From Duganella sp. SG902 (lineage in GTDB: Bacteria > Pseudomonadota > Gammaproteobacteria > Burkholderiales > Burkholderiaceae_D): a stretch of DNA of 64,000 nucleotides. Within the stretch, counting starts at the first letter, position 1. Every line of letters starts with the position of its first letter. Position numbers and translations under genes: made by a program. The stretch spans positions 496,001 to 560,000 of the forward strand of contig NZ_JABMJK010000003.1 of the NCBI RefSeq assembly GCF_013376005.1. Reading direction: 5' to 3'. The notes beneath the pieces are model-generated. The model was not told the origin of the DNA. It worked only from the letters and a program-made list of their open reading frames with translations, and searched no databases. Positions 8,732 through 25,644 of this stretch are shown here, piece after piece.

Positions 8732-10537
8732 ATGACGTATCGCACCCTCCTCGCTCCGCTGGCCGCCGCTATCGCGCTGGCCTTCGCCCCCGTCGGCGCC
8801 GTTACCGCCGCGCCGGCCGCCAAGGTGAGCGCAGAAGTCGCCGCGGCGGCCCACAAGGCCTTGCTGAACATCGCCGACCAGTACTATGACGCGGTCGCCC
8901 GCTTCGAGCCGATCGGCGCCACCGAAAATGGGGACAACCGCTTCGACGACCAGCTGGGCCTGAGCATCGCGCCGGCCAAACGCGCCGCGCAATTCAAGCT
9001 GTACCGCCAGTTCGCGCTGCGCCTGAAAGCCATCTCGCGCGAGCAGCTGACCGCGGCCGACCGCATCAACTACGACATCCTGCAATACGAGCTCAACGGC
9101 CTGATCGCCATGGAGCGCTTCCCCGAGCACCTGCTGCCGATCAACCAGATGGACAGCATCCCGGTGACGCTGGCCAATTACGCCGGCGGCGAAGCCTCGC
9201 AACCGATCGGCACCGTCAAGGAATACGAAGCCTACCTGAGCCGCGTGGCGCAGATGCCGGCGTGGATCGACCAGGCCATCGCCAATATGCGCGCCGGCAT
9301 CAAGCGCGGCGTGACCCAGCCCAGGGCCATCATGATCTCGGCGCTGCCGCAGTTCCAGAAACTGGTGAGCGCGACGCCGGAAGCCAGCATTTATTACACG
9401 CCGATCACCAAGCTGCCGGCCGGCTTCTCCGACGCCGACAAGCAGCGCCTGACCGCCGCCTACCGCCAGACCATCAACGACAAGGTGATGCCGGCGCTGG
9501 CGCGCCTGTCCAGCTTCCTCGAAAAAGAATACATCCCGGCCTGCCGCACCTCGACCGGCCTGGGCGCGCTGCCGGACGGCGCCGCCTGGTATCAGGCCCG
9601 TGTCGCCAACGCCACCACAACCTCGCTTAAACCCGACGAAATCCACGCCATCGGCCTGAAGGAAGTGGCGCGCATCCAGTCCGAATTTGAAAAGCTCGGC
9701 CCGAAGCTGGGCTACACCGGGCCGGCCGCCGGCCTGCCGGTGTGGGTGGCGGCGCAAGCCAAGTTCTACCCGTTCAAGACCGAGGATGAGGTGCAGGCCG
9801 TCTACCACAAGCTCAGCGACGTGCTCGACACCAAGCTGCCGCAAATGTTCACCCTGCTGCCAAAGGCCAAGCTGGACCTGCGCCTGGAACCGGAACTGAG
9901 CCGCGCCACCGCGTCCGACCACTACACCGCGCCGGCCGCCGATGGTTCACGTCCGGGCGTGTTCTGGTCGGTGGTCAACGATCCGACCAAATATGGCAGC
10001 ACCGGCATGACCACCCTGTTCCTGCACGAAGGCAAGCCGGGCCACCACTTCCACATCGCCCTGACGCAGGAGTTGAACTTGCCGAACTTCCGCAAGTTCG
10101 GCGGCAACAACGCCTTCACCGAGGGCTGGGCGCTGTACGCCGAAACGCTGGGCAAGGAAATGGGCTTGTTTGACGATCCGGCCCAGTACTTCGGCCACCT
10201 CAACGACGAGATGCTGCGCGCCGTGCGCCTGGTGGTGGACACCGGCATGCACGCCAAGGGCTGGACCCGCGAGCAAAGCATCCAGTACATGAAGGACACG
10301 CTGGGCTACGACGTGGTGGCCAAGACCGAGACCGAGCGCTACATGGCGTGGCCAGGCCAGGCGCTGGGCTACAAGGTCGGTTCGCTGAAGATCCAGGAAC
10401 TGCGCAAGCGCGCCGAGCAGGCGCTGGGCGACAAGTTCAGCCTGCCGGCCTTCCATGCGGTGGTGCTGGGCGACGGCACCGTGCCGCTGGCCCTGCTGGA
10501 GCAAAAAGTCGATCATTGGATCGCCAGCCAGCAATAA
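8732..10537 (+). CDS. Secreted DUF885-family zinc metallopeptidase-like protein
   Basis: The 601-aa protein starts at an ATG preceded by AGGGAAG at 5 nt. A signal peptide covers about residues 1-28, ending near TAAPAA. The C-terminal half contains the DUF885 hallmark HEGKPGHH (about residues 431-438), followed by an NNAFTEGWALYAE segment that supplies the remaining metal ligand, as in gluzincin-type peptidases. The length matches the family, which is usually 560-610 aa. The protein is probably periplasmic. No substrate can be read from the sequence, and the neighbours on both sides look functionally unrelated. Activity is inferred from the intact motif. Confidence 0.9.
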   Translation: MTYRTLLAPLAAAIALAFAPVGAVTAAPAAKVSAEVAAAAHKALLNIADQYYDAVARFEPIGATENGDNRFDDQLGLSIAPAKRAAQFKLYRQFALRLKAISREQLTAADRINYDILQYELNGLIAMERFPEHLLPINQMDSIPVTLANYAGGEASQPIGTVKEYEAYLSRVAQMPAWIDQAIANMRAGIKRGVTQPRAIMISALPQFQKLVSATPEASIYYTPITKLPAGFSDADKQRLTAAYRQTINDKVMPALARLSSFLEKEYIPACRTSTGLGALPDGAAWYQARVANATTTSLKPDEIHAIGLKEVARIQSEFEKLGPKLGYTGPAAGLPVWVAAQAKFYPFKTEDEVQAVYHKLSDVLDTKLPQMFTLLPKAKLDLRLEPELSRATASDHYTAPAADGSRPGVFWSVVNDPTKYGSTGMTTLFLHEGKPGHHFHIALTQELNLPNFRKFGGNNAFTEGWALYAETLGKEMGLFDDPAQYFGHLNDEMLRAVRLVVDTGMHAKGWTREQSIQYMKDTLGYDVVAKTETERYMAWPGQALGYKVGSLKIQELRKRAEQALGDKFSLPAFHAVVLGDGTVPLALLEQKVDHWIASQQ

Positions 10538-10600
10538 CGTCGTTCCCGCGCAGGCGGGAACCCATGCTCAGTATGGGTCCCCGCCTGCGCGGGGACGACG
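10538..10600. repeat. REP-like palindromic repeat, copy 1
   Basis: A 63-bp near-perfect palindrome has arms CGTCGTTCCCGCGCAGGC... and its complement around an ACCCATGCTCAGTATGGGT centre. It fills the whole gap between two convergent genes (stops at 10537 and 10603). Related copies are at 18702, 31909 and 58610. It may also serve as a bidirectional transcription stop, although there is no T-tract. Confidence 0.85.
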
Positions 10601-10602
10601 TG

Positions 10603-11022
10603 TTAGCGGGTCAGGGCGTATTGTTTGACCCGCTCTATGACGGCGGCGGGCAGCGCCGTGATCTGCTTGGCGTGGTTGGCAAACACGATCTGCTGGCGTC
10701 CGACCGAGACCGGCTTGCCATCCGCATAAAAGCGGAACTCCAGCCAAAACGAGCACTTCCTGACGTCATAAGCGTTCAACTCGCACGAAACTTCCTGGAA
10801 CGGGAAAGTCTCCCGCAAATAATCCTGCTCCGCGTGCTTGGTGATGAACACGCCCTCCGCCTGCAACATGTCGCGCGATATGCACTCGAAGAACCACTTT
10901 TCGCGGCAAATGCCCTGCCATTCGAAGTAACGCGCGAAGTAGGTGTTGCCGTAGGCATTGGAATCCTTGAGGTAAATGGTCAGGGAGTGGACAAAGGTCT
11001 GGGTGGTGACTTGCATCAGCAT
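10603..11022 (-). CDS. Hotdog-fold acyl-CoA thioesterase family protein
   Basis: The 139-aa product has the 4HBT-type hotdog signature, with an early acidic/asparagine active-site segment (LKDSNAYGNTYFARYFEWQG, about residues 17-36) and the hydrophobic strands expected of this fold. Relatives include thioesterases associated with polyketide synthases and enediyne clusters, but no such cluster is present here. The start at 11022 is supported by AGGAGA about 6 nt upstream. A longer reading frame upstream lacks a ribosome-binding site. It is divergent from the histidine kinase gene across about 160 bp. The substrate is unknown. Confidence 0.8.
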   Translation of the reverse strand: MLMQVTTQTFVHSLTIYLKDSNAYGNTYFARYFEWQGICREKWFFECISRDMLQAEGVFITKHAEQDYLRETFPFQEVSCELNAYDVRKCSFWLEFRFYADGKPVSVGRQQIVFANHAKQITALPAAVIERVKQYALTR

Positions 11023-11185
11023 GGGATTCTCCTGAAAGTTGGGTGCCCGACAGCCGGGCAGGACCACTAAAAGGGCGAACCACTGAAAGATGTTTGATCT
11101 GGCGCAAAGGCCGTTGCGATAAACAAGCGAGCTCCTTCAGCCCGCGCAATACTGGCCGGACCTGCCAACTCGTCCGGACAGCCCC

Positions 11186-12538
11186 ATGCACTCCCTCTTG
11201 CCCGCGGTGGTCTCCCTGCTCTTCCTGTGCTACGGCGGCTACGTGCTGCGCTCGCGCGGAGTGAGCCGCATCAGCCTGACCTTTTTCCTGCTGTGCGGCA
11301 CCACCTTCTGCTGGCAATTCACCTGGGCCATCCTGTTCCAGATGCATGACGAGCGCGCGGCCTTGTCGCTGGCCAAGCTGGGCTATCTGCTGATCCTGTT
11401 CCTGCCGACCACGCTCTACCATTTCATCGCCGAATTGACGGCGCAACAAGGCGAGGGCCGCTGGGTGGCCTTGTCGTACGCCGTGGCCGGGCTGCTGGGC
11501 GTGTTGCTGCTGACCAGCGACTGGCTGGTGGCCGGCCTGTACCGCTATTTCTTCGGTTTTTACCCCAAGGCCGGGCCGCTCCACCCGCTGCACCTGGTGC
11601 AAACCGCGCTGGTGGCCGGGCGCGGGCTGTGGCTGCTGTACCGGCGCCAGCGCATGGCGGTGTCCATCGAGCGCACGCGGCTGCGCTACTGCCTGGTCAG
11701 CCTGCTGATCTACTTCTTCGCCTCGGTGGATTACCTGTGCAACTACGGCGTGGCCTTCTACCCGCCGGGCGTGCTGTTTGTCGCCACCAGCCTCGGCCTG
11801 ATCGCCCAGGCGATGGTGCGCTACAAGCTGCTGGCCGATCCGCTGGAGGTGGCGGCCACCATCGCCCACGAAATGCGCACGCCGCTGGCGACGATCCGCA
11901 ACCAGTCGCGCGTCCTCAGCCGCTGCCTGCCGGACTTGCTGACCGGCTACCAGCGGGCGGTCGAGCAGCGCCTCATCACGCCGACGCTGTCCGCCGCGCA
12001 GTTGCAATACTTGCATCAACTGCATCAGCACATCGAAACCGAGATCAGCCGCTCCAACTTCATCGTCGACATGATGCTGGCCTCGGCGCGCTCGGGGGCG
12101 CTGGCGCGCACCGACTTCGCCAACCACTCGATCAAGAAATGCGTGGACGAGGCGCTGGCCAGCTATCCGTTTGAAAGCTCGATGCGGGATAAGGTGAAGG
12201 TGCGCGGCAACGAGGATTTCACCTTCTTCGGTTCCGACGTGCTGCTGGTGTACGTGCTGTATAACCTGTTCAAGAACGCGCTGCACGCGATTAAATCGGC
12301 GGGTCGCGGCGAGGTGGAGATTATGCTGGCGGGCCGCCAGTTAATGGTGATGGATACCGGCCCGGGTATTCCCGACGATGTTTTGCCGCACGTATTCGAG
12401 CCGTTTTATAGCACCGGCGGCACCGGAATGGGATTGGCGTTTTGCCAGAAAGTGATTACCGCGTTTGGCGGCAAGATTCAATGCGAATCGAAAGCCGGGC
12501 GATATACCTGTTTTTTAATCAGCCTGCCAGCTGATTAA
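11186..12538 (+). CDS. Orphan membrane sensor histidine kinase with multi-TM N-terminus
   Basis: The 450-aa protein begins with about seven hydrophobic segments (residues ~1-215). The dimerisation/phosphoacceptor region follows, with IAHEMRTPLA and the phosphorylatable H228, and then an HATPase domain with N box (YNLFKNALHAI), G1 box (DTGPGIPDD) and G2 box (GTGMGLAFCQ). This is the layout of integral-membrane ligand sensors such as the 7TM-type and LuxN/CqsS-like kinases. No response regulator lies next to it, so it is an orphan or works with a distant partner. Its last 20 bp overlap the 3' end of the convergent winged-helix/nucleotidyltransferase gene. No strong ribosome-binding site precedes the ATG. 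Confidence 0.88.
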   Translation: MHSLLPAVVSLLFLCYGGYVLRSRGVSRISLTFFLLCGTTFCWQFTWAILFQMHDERAALSLAKLGYLLILFLPTTLYHFIAELTAQQGEGRWVALSYAVAGLLGVLLLTSDWLVAGLYRYFFGFYPKAGPLHPLHLVQTALVAGRGLWLLYRRQRMAVSIERTRLRYCLVSLLIYFFASVDYLCNYGVAFYPPGVLFVATSLGLIAQAMVRYKLLADPLEVAATIAHEMRTPLATIRNQSRVLSRCLPDLLTGYQRAVEQRLITPTLSAAQLQYLHQLHQHIETEISRSNFIVDMMLASARSGALARTDFANHSIKKCVDEALASYPFESSMRDKVKVRGNEDFTFFGSDVLLVYVLYNLFKNALHAIKSAGRGEVEIMLAGRQLMVMDTGPGIPDDVLPHVFEPFYSTGGTGMGLAFCQKVITAFGGKIQCESKAGRYTCFLISLPAD

Positions 12539-13133
12539 AGTCCTCGCCGCTGACCTTTTCCAGATCGGTTTCATCGCCCAATACATAAATCTTTTGACCG
12601 CGTAAAACTTCGAGAATAAACGGCTGCTGTTCGCGCAGGCGGCGTTTAAAATCGGGAATCGAATAAAGATTGGGATTGATTTTACGGCGCAATAAACGCT
12701 CCGCCACCGGCAGGCGGGATAATAACTCACCGTAGCTGGTGTTATCCCCGATCAGCAGCAATTCCACCGCCGTATCCATGCCCTCTTGTTCCTTGGCGGT
12801 GGCGCCATACACGAAGGCCACATTCAACACATGCTGCAGCGGCGCCAGCGCCGAATTCAACACGCTGACCAGGCCGAAGGTTTTCTTCACCAGGCCGCTC
12901 AATTCCCCGAACACGATGCAATCCTTGTTGGGCTTGAAGCGGCGCACATTGCCGATCCGCTCAGACACGATCACGCCCGACTCGTGCAGCCGCTTCAGCT
13001 CGCGTTGCGCCGATGCGCTACCCAGTCCGGTCAGGCGCATGATCTCATTCAAGTGGAATCCTTGATTGACACGTACAAACAGCAAGCCCAGCAGTTTCTG
13101 CTGGGCGGGAGTGAAGAGGGCTTGGGCGATCAT
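12519..13133 (-). CDS. Winged-helix transcriptional regulator fused to a degenerate nucleotidyltransferase domain
   Basis: The 204-aa protein carries an N-terminal winged HTH (about residues 8-65, FHLNEIMRLTGLGSASAQRELKRL). A C-terminal minimal-nucleotidyltransferase-like domain (about 85-160) has YGATAKEQEGMDTAVELLLIGD where active relatives read GSxARG...DSDIDLLVIG. The serine of the G-S motif and one of the metal-binding acids are therefore changed, and catalytic activity is doubtful. ATG 13133 is the most likely start. The frame extends 15 codons further upstream without a better ribosome-binding site. Visible GC content is lower than in most neighbours. The 3' end overlaps the histidine kinase gene by 20 bp. 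Such proteins resemble regulators related to MNT/HEPN antitoxins, but no HEPN partner is present. Confidence 0.8.
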   Translation of the reverse strand: MIAQALFTPAQQKLLGLLFVRVNQGFHLNEIMRLTGLGSASAQRELKRLHESGVIVSERIGNVRRFKPNKDCIVFGELSGLVKKTFGLVSVLNSALAPLQHVLNVAFVYGATAKEQEGMDTAVELLLIGDNTSYGELLSRLPVAERLLRRKINPNLYSIPDFKRRLREQQPFILEVLRGQKIYVLGDETDLEKVSGEDFNQLAG

Positions 13134-13266
13134 GAGCCAAATCTTAGCATGAACACACTGCCGGCTGGCATGTTTCACACCATGTTTAGCTATCAGTCAT
13201 GCGCGGCCCCACCCATCCCCGATGCACGGTGATAACATCATCGCACACCAACGGAGGATAGGAAGT

Positions 13267-14385
13267 ATGAGGAAACGTATGATGACCGCGCTGATCGGCG
13301 CATTGATAGCAAGTTCCGCGATGGCGGAAGAAACCCGCGTCGCCGCAATAAGCAACGCTCCCGCCAACCTGACCGCGCTGCCGGCATCGACGGTTGGCCG
13401 CGTGCTGAAGGACGCCGCCAAGGGCTATCAATACCAATGGCCCGGGGTTTATTTCGACGCCGCGTTTGAAGGGCGACAGGTATATTTCAACGTCGGCGCG
13501 GGCGATGTCATATTGCGCGTGCTGGTCGATTCCGTTGAAAAAGCCAGGCTGGTTAAGCCGGCCGCCGGCTGGTATCTGGTCGATGGCTTGGATAATGCGG
13601 CCCATACCATACGCGTGGAAGCCGTTTCAGAAAGCCAGGCCGGCCCCAATATATTCGGCGGCTTCGCACTGGGTAATAGCGGCAAGGTATTACCCCTGTC
13701 GCAACGCGCGCGCCAGATCGAGTTTATCGGTGATTCGCACACTGTAAGTTACGGCAATACCTCGGCCTCGCGCGACTGCACCGAGCAACAGGTTTGGGCC
13801 ACCACCGACACCTCGCAGGGATTTGGCGCGGTCACCGCGCGGCATTATGGCGCCGATTATCGTATCGAGGCTATTTCCGGACGCGGCGTGGTACGCAATT
13901 ACAATGGCTTTGCCGCCGATACCCTCCCCGCCGCTTATCCCTATATCCTGTTCAATAAGGCCGACCGGGATAACTCGTCCAATTGGTGGCCCCAGCTGAT
14001 TGTCATTGCGCTGGGCACCAACGATTTCTCCACACCGCTCAACCCCGGGGAAAAATGGCAGACCAGAGCGGCGCTGCAAGCCGATTATGTGGCCAGCTAT
14101 GTCGATTTCGTGCGTTCGCTGCGCGCCAGGAATCCGGACGCCTACTTCGTCCTGTGGGCCACGGACGGCGCCAACGGCGAAATCCAGGCCGAGGTCGGCA
14201 AGGTGGTGGCGAAACTCAAAGCGGCCGGCGAAGAGCGCGTGCACTTCATGCCGGTCAATGGACTGACCTTCGGCGGCTGCCACTGGCACCCCTCGGTGGC
14301 CGACGACCGCACCATCGCAGCCGGCCTGACCGCCTTTGTCGACGCGCATCCGGAAGTGTGGGCGGCAAGAAAAAAGCCGCAATAA
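13267..14385 (+). CDS. Secreted SGNH/GDSL esterase, carbohydrate esterase family 2-like
   Basis: The 372-aa product has a signal peptide (about 1-20, ending SSAMA before EE), an N-terminal beta-rich region (about 35-145) and a C-terminal SGNH hydrolase domain. The catalytic serine is in IEFIGDSHTVSYG (S157), the oxyanion block is GTNDF near 251, and the catalytic histidine is in HWHPS (H341). This two-domain arrangement is that of CE2 acetyl-xylan/oligosaccharide esterases, which deacetylate plant polysaccharide side groups outside the cell. The ATG at 13267 has GGATAGGAAG upstream. The reading frame extends 15 codons upstream without support. It stands alone and ends at a terminator shared with rpoC. 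Confidence 0.85.
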   Translation: MRKRMMTALIGALIASSAMAEETRVAAISNAPANLTALPASTVGRVLKDAAKGYQYQWPGVYFDAAFEGRQVYFNVGAGDVILRVLVDSVEKARLVKPAAGWYLVDGLDNAAHTIRVEAVSESQAGPNIFGGFALGNSGKVLPLSQRARQIEFIGDSHTVSYGNTSASRDCTEQQVWATTDTSQGFGAVTARHYGADYRIEAISGRGVVRNYNGFAADTLPAAYPYILFNKADRDNSSNWWPQLIVIALGTNDFSTPLNPGEKWQTRAALQADYVASYVDFVRSLRARNPDAYFVLWATDGANGEIQAEVGKVVAKLKAAGEERVHFMPVNGLTFGGCHWHPSVADDRTIAAGLTAFVDAHPEVWAARKKPQ

Positions 14386-14400
14386 ACGGGCCCTGAAAAA

Positions 14401-14426
14401 AAAACGGCACCCGAAGGTGCCGTTTT
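14401..14426. terminator. Bidirectional rho-independent terminator (esterase gene / rpoC)
   Basis: The symmetric hairpin AACGGCACC-cgaa-GGTGCCGTT is flanked by an A-run on the left and TTTT on the right. It therefore has a T-tract in either direction. It ends the esterase gene on the plus strand and rpoC on the minus strand. Confidence 0.9.
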
Positions 14427-14441
14427 ACGAGGTGTTGAAGC

Positions 14442-18671
<4,230 letters not shown>

Positions 18672-18701
18672 GTATCACTCCAGGTAGTGATTAAATTCAA
18701 T

Positions 18702-18791
18702 GTCGTCGTCCCGGCGCACGCCGGGACCCATGCTGAGCGCGCATCACGTTCGCTCAAAATCAGCATGGGTTCCGGCTTTCGCCGGAACGAC
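18702..18791. repeat. REP-like palindromic repeat, copy 2 (between rpoB and rpoC)
   Basis: A 90-bp imperfect palindrome has outer arms GTCGTCCCGGC... and ...GCCGGAACGAC and inner arms ACCCATGCTGA / TCAGCATGGGT around a roughly 25-nt loop. It belongs to the same family as copies 1, 3 and 4. It sits inside the rpoBC transcription unit, where it would form a strong RNA hairpin without a T-tract. Confidence 0.85.
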
Positions 18792-18804
18792 AGCGGCTGA
18801 TGTC

Positions 18805-22914
<4,110 letters not shown>

Positions 22915-22940
22915 GGACACTCCGTGAGTGACAGAAAGGG

Positions 22941-23001
22941 AAAAAATTTCAGGTTTAGCCTGTGTGGCGTAGGCTGTCTGTCACACAGACGAAACCTGAA
23001 A
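22941..23001 (-). terminator. Attenuator-like intrinsic terminator between rplL and rpoB
   Basis: On the minus strand, a 10-bp stem TTTCAGGTTT / AAACCTGAAA encloses a second stem CTGTGTG / CACACAG and is followed immediately by TTTTTTCCC. It ends about 27 nt before the rpoB start. Partial termination between rplL and rpoB is known in other bacteria and lowers polymerase synthesis relative to L7/L12. This element fits that role by position and form; strength is not known. Confidence 0.75.
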
Positions 23002-23077
23002 CTTCTACCATTTCCAGCTGATTCAATTGGGACTGCAACGTCAATACAACGCTACAAATACGACACAGACGACAAAG

Positions 23078-23133
23078 GAGCCAAAGCCGAAAGTTTCCCC
23101 TCTTTCAAGGGGAAACTTCCGCAGCTTTGGCTC
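23078..23133 (-). promoter_or_regulatory. Long stem-loop in the rplL-rpoB spacer (possible RNase III processing site)
   Basis: GAGCCAAAGC...GAAAGTTTCCCC pairs with GGGGAAACTTCC...GCTTTGGCTC around an 8-nt loop, giving about 22 paired bases with small mismatches. It begins about 40 bp after the rplL stop. In Escherichia coli the same spacer holds an RNase III cleavage hairpin, and an equivalent function is inferred by position. Confidence 0.6.
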
Positions 23134-23173
23134 GTGGCGCTAACTATGAGCTGTTAGCGGCCGGTACAACGAA

Positions 23174-23551
23174 TTACTTCAGGTCGGCCTTGGCGCCAGC
23201 TTCTTCCAGCTTCTTCTTAGCGGCTTCAGCGTCAGCTTTCGACAGGGCTTCTTTCACGGTCTTCGGTGCGCCGTCAACCAGGTCTTTGGCTTCTTTCAGG
23301 CCCAGACCGGTGATTTCGCGAACGGCTTTAATCACGCCAACTTTGTTTGCGCCAACTTCCGACAGAACCAGGTTGAACTCGGTCTGTTCTTCAGCGGCGG
23401 CAGCACCGGCAGCGGCGCCGCCAGCAGCTGGAGCGGCCATTGCAGCAGCCGAAACGCCGAACTTCTCTTCGAATGCCTTCACCAGTTCGTTCAGGTCCAT
23501 CACGGACATTTCGCTCACTGCGTTCAGGATGTCTTCTTTGCTAATTGCCAT
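23174..23551 (-). CDS. rplL: 50S ribosomal protein L7/L12
   Basis: The 125-aa acidic protein starts [20 protein letters not shown] at an ATG with GGAG upstream. It has the N-terminal dimerisation helices, an Ala/Gly/Pro-rich hinge (about 38-55) and the C-terminal factor-binding domain ([20 protein letters not shown]). A slightly longer frame upstream lacks support. It forms the ribosomal stalk with L10, encoded just upstream. Confidence 0.98.
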   Translation of the reverse strand: MAISKEDILNAVSEMSVMDLNELVKAFEEKFGVSAAAMAAPAAGGAAAGAAAAEEQTEFNLVLSEVGANKVGVIKAVREITGLGLKEAKDLVDGAPKTVKEALSKADAEAAKKKLEEAGAKADLK

Positions 23552-23618
23552 TTGAAACTCCAATAATTTTTTGATTCGTTAATTCAGAATGCTACTTGAG
23601 AAAAAAACCGGCCGGCAA

Positions 23619-24140
23619 TTAAGCGGCTGGAGCTTCTGCTTCCGCAGGAGCGCCTTCGGATTTTTTCGCTGCCAGAGCAGCCAGACCACGTGCAAAGCCC
23701 GACACCGGAGCCAGCATAACGCCCAACAGCTGCGAGATGAGGACTTCACGGCTAGGAATGCTCGCCAACGCGGCAACACCAGCTTTATCCAGCTGCTTGC
23801 CTGCGTAGTTACCGGCGGTGATGACCAGCTTGTCGTTGGTTTTAGCGAAGTCAGCGATGACTTTAGCTGCAGCAACGGCGTCGTCCGAGATCGAGTAGAT
23901 CAGCGGACCGGTCATGGCATCTGCCAGCGGGGCGAACTGCGTGCCTTCAACGGAGCGACGAGCGAGGGTGTTTTTCAACACTCGCAGGTACACGCCTTGA
24001 GCGCGCGCTTTGGCACGGAGTTGCGTCAAGTGAGCAACCTGGATGCCACGATACTCGGCCACGACGATAGTTTGCGCAGTTGCTACTTTTGCGGAAACTT
24101 CGGCAACAACGGCCTTTTTGTCATTCAGATTGAGACCCAC
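23619..24140 (-). CDS. rplJ: 50S ribosomal protein L10
   Basis: The 173-aa protein starts at a GTG (24140) with AAGGAG 7 nt upstream and begins [19 protein letters not shown], the conserved L10 N-terminus. The conserved [11 protein letters not shown] segment is present, and the C-terminus is the L12-binding helix, here ending in an Ala/Glu/Pro-rich tail. It anchors L7/L12 on the ribosome. Its long upstream leader fits the known L10-L12 translational autoregulation. Confidence 0.98.
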   Translation of the reverse strand: MGLNLNDKKAVVAEVSAKVATAQTIVVAEYRGIQVAHLTQLRAKARAQGVYLRVLKNTLARRSVEGTQFAPLADAMTGPLIYSISDDAVAAAKVIADFAKTNDKLVITAGNYAGKQLDKAGVAALASIPSREVLISQLLGVMLAPVSGFARGLAALAAKKSEGAPAEAEAPAA

Positions 24141-24392
24141 GGTCAATCTCCTTAAATAATGACCAGCTTGAGTGCCGGCCATCGGTTCGAACAACGGCGT
24201 CCGAGGTTAGGAGTCCAATGGACTGCAAAACTTGATCGGGAACACCATCTGCGTTGGGTGAGACATTCAATTAACCTCATGCCTACCAGATGCACTTGGC
24301 CCAACGGTCTTTGATTGCGGCCGCCGCTTGCGCGGCAACCATCCCAAAGAACTGCGCCGGGCGGTTCAGCCCAGCGACTTGATACTTGAAAC
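24141..24392 (-). promoter_or_regulatory. rplJ leader region, probable L10 autoregulatory leader
   Basis: This 252-bp non-coding stretch separates rplA from rplJ. It includes several GC-rich inverted segments (for example CCGCGCAAGCGGCGG). In many bacteria this leader binds the L10/L12 complex to repress rplJL translation. I assign it by position and length and have not resolved the fold. Confidence 0.45.
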
Positions 24393-25088
24393 TTAAGCTG
24401 CCAGGGTCGCCTGGTCGACACGGACGCCAGCGCCCATGGTCGACGAGATCGACACTTTACGCAGGTACACGCCTTTGGACGAAGCTGGTTTAGCCTTGTT
24501 CAGGGCGTCGATCAGCGCGTTCAGGTTGGTCTTCAGGTCGGCGTCCGAGAACGACTTGCGGCCGATGGTCGCGTGGATGATACCGGCTTTGTCGGTACGG
24601 TACTGAACCTGACCGGCTTTGGCGTTTTTCACGGCGGTGGCGACGTCAGGGGTCACGGTGCCGACTTTCGGGTTAGGCATCAGGCCGCGCGGGCCCAGGA
24701 TCTGACCCAGGGTACCAACGATACGCATGGTGTCTGGCGAAGCGATGACGATGTCGAAAGGCATGTCGCCAGCTTTGACGCGCTCGGCCAGGTCTTCCAT
24801 ACCGACCACGTCGGCGCCGGCCGCTTTGGCGGCTTCGGCCTTGTCGCCCGAAGCGAACACGGCCACGCGAACGGTTTTACCGGTGCCGGCTGGCAGAACC
24901 ACGGAACCACGAACAACCTGGTCCGATTTCTTAGGATCCACGCCCAGCTGTACCGACACGTCGATCGATTCGTTGAACTTGGCGGTGGCCAGTTCCTTGA
25001 TCAGCGCGACGGCGCTGTCGAACGAGTAGTTCTTGGTGGTGTCAACTTTGGCCTTGATGGCTTGTGCGCGTTTGGACAGTTTTGCCAT
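24393..25088 (-). CDS. rplA: 50S ribosomal protein L1
   Basis: The 231-aa protein matches family length. It has the two-domain L1 signature, including [23 protein letters not shown] and the conserved [15 protein letters not shown] block near residues 125-140. It binds 23S rRNA at the L1 stalk and represses its own operon in related species. It starts 2 bp after the rplK stop, so the two are co-transcribed. Confidence 0.99.
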   Translation of the reverse strand: MAKLSKRAQAIKAKVDTTKNYSFDSAVALIKELATAKFNESIDVSVQLGVDPKKSDQVVRGSVVLPAGTGKTVRVAVFASGDKAEAAKAAGADVVGMEDLAERVKAGDMPFDIVIASPDTMRIVGTLGQILGPRGLMPNPKVGTVTPDVATAVKNAKAGQVQYRTDKAGIIHATIGRKSFSDADLKTNLNALIDALNKAKPASSKGVYLRKVSISSTMGAGVRVDQATLAA

Positions 25089-25090
25089 GA

Positions 25091-25522
25091 TTACAGACCT
25101 TCCACGGTGATGCCCATCGAACGTGCGGAACCAGCGATGGTGCGTACGGCAGCATCCAGGTCGGCAGCGGTCAGGTCAGGGGTTTTCAGTTTAGCGATTT
25201 CTTCAGCTTGCGCGCGGGTCAGCTTGCCTACCTTGTCGGTATGCGGCTTGCTCGAACCTTTTTGCACGCCCGAGTGCTTCTTGATCAGGAAGGTCGCTGG
25301 CGGGGTCTTCATCACGAAGGTGAACGACTTGTCCGCGAAGGCGGTGATCACCACAGGGATCGGCATGCCTGGTTCCATACCTTGGGTCTGCGCGTTGAAC
25401 GCTTTGCAGAATTCCATGATGTTCAGACCGCGCTGACCCAGTGCCGGGCCGATCGGTGGGGATGGGTTTGCTTTACCAGCTGGCACTTGCAGCTTGATAA
25501 AACCAATGATTTTCTTTGCCAT
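25091..25522 (-). CDS. rplK: 50S ribosomal protein L11
   Basis: The 143-aa protein has the canonical N-terminus ([21 protein letters not shown]) and the C-terminal rRNA-binding signature ending [10 protein letters not shown]. It is part of the GTPase-associated centre. A ribosome-binding site (AGGAG) precedes the ATG. It follows nusG across 122 bp, a gap that includes a GC-rich inverted repeat (GCCCCGCC / GGTGGGGC). Confidence 0.99.
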   Translation of the reverse strand: MAKKIIGFIKLQVPAGKANPSPPIGPALGQRGLNIMEFCKAFNAQTQGMEPGMPIPVVITAFADKSFTFVMKTPPATFLIKKHSGVQKGSSKPHTDKVGKLTRAQAEEIAKLKTPDLTAADLDAAVRTIAGSARSMGITVEGL

Positions 25523-25644
25523 GATGGCTCCTGTCTTGGATATGAGTAGTAGCGCCCCACCATGCGAAAAATGCAGGGCGGGGCTCCTCTTGTGCCAGAT
25601 TAACTAGGGTTTTGACACCGTCGCCCGTTCTGGCGAACGGTTGT

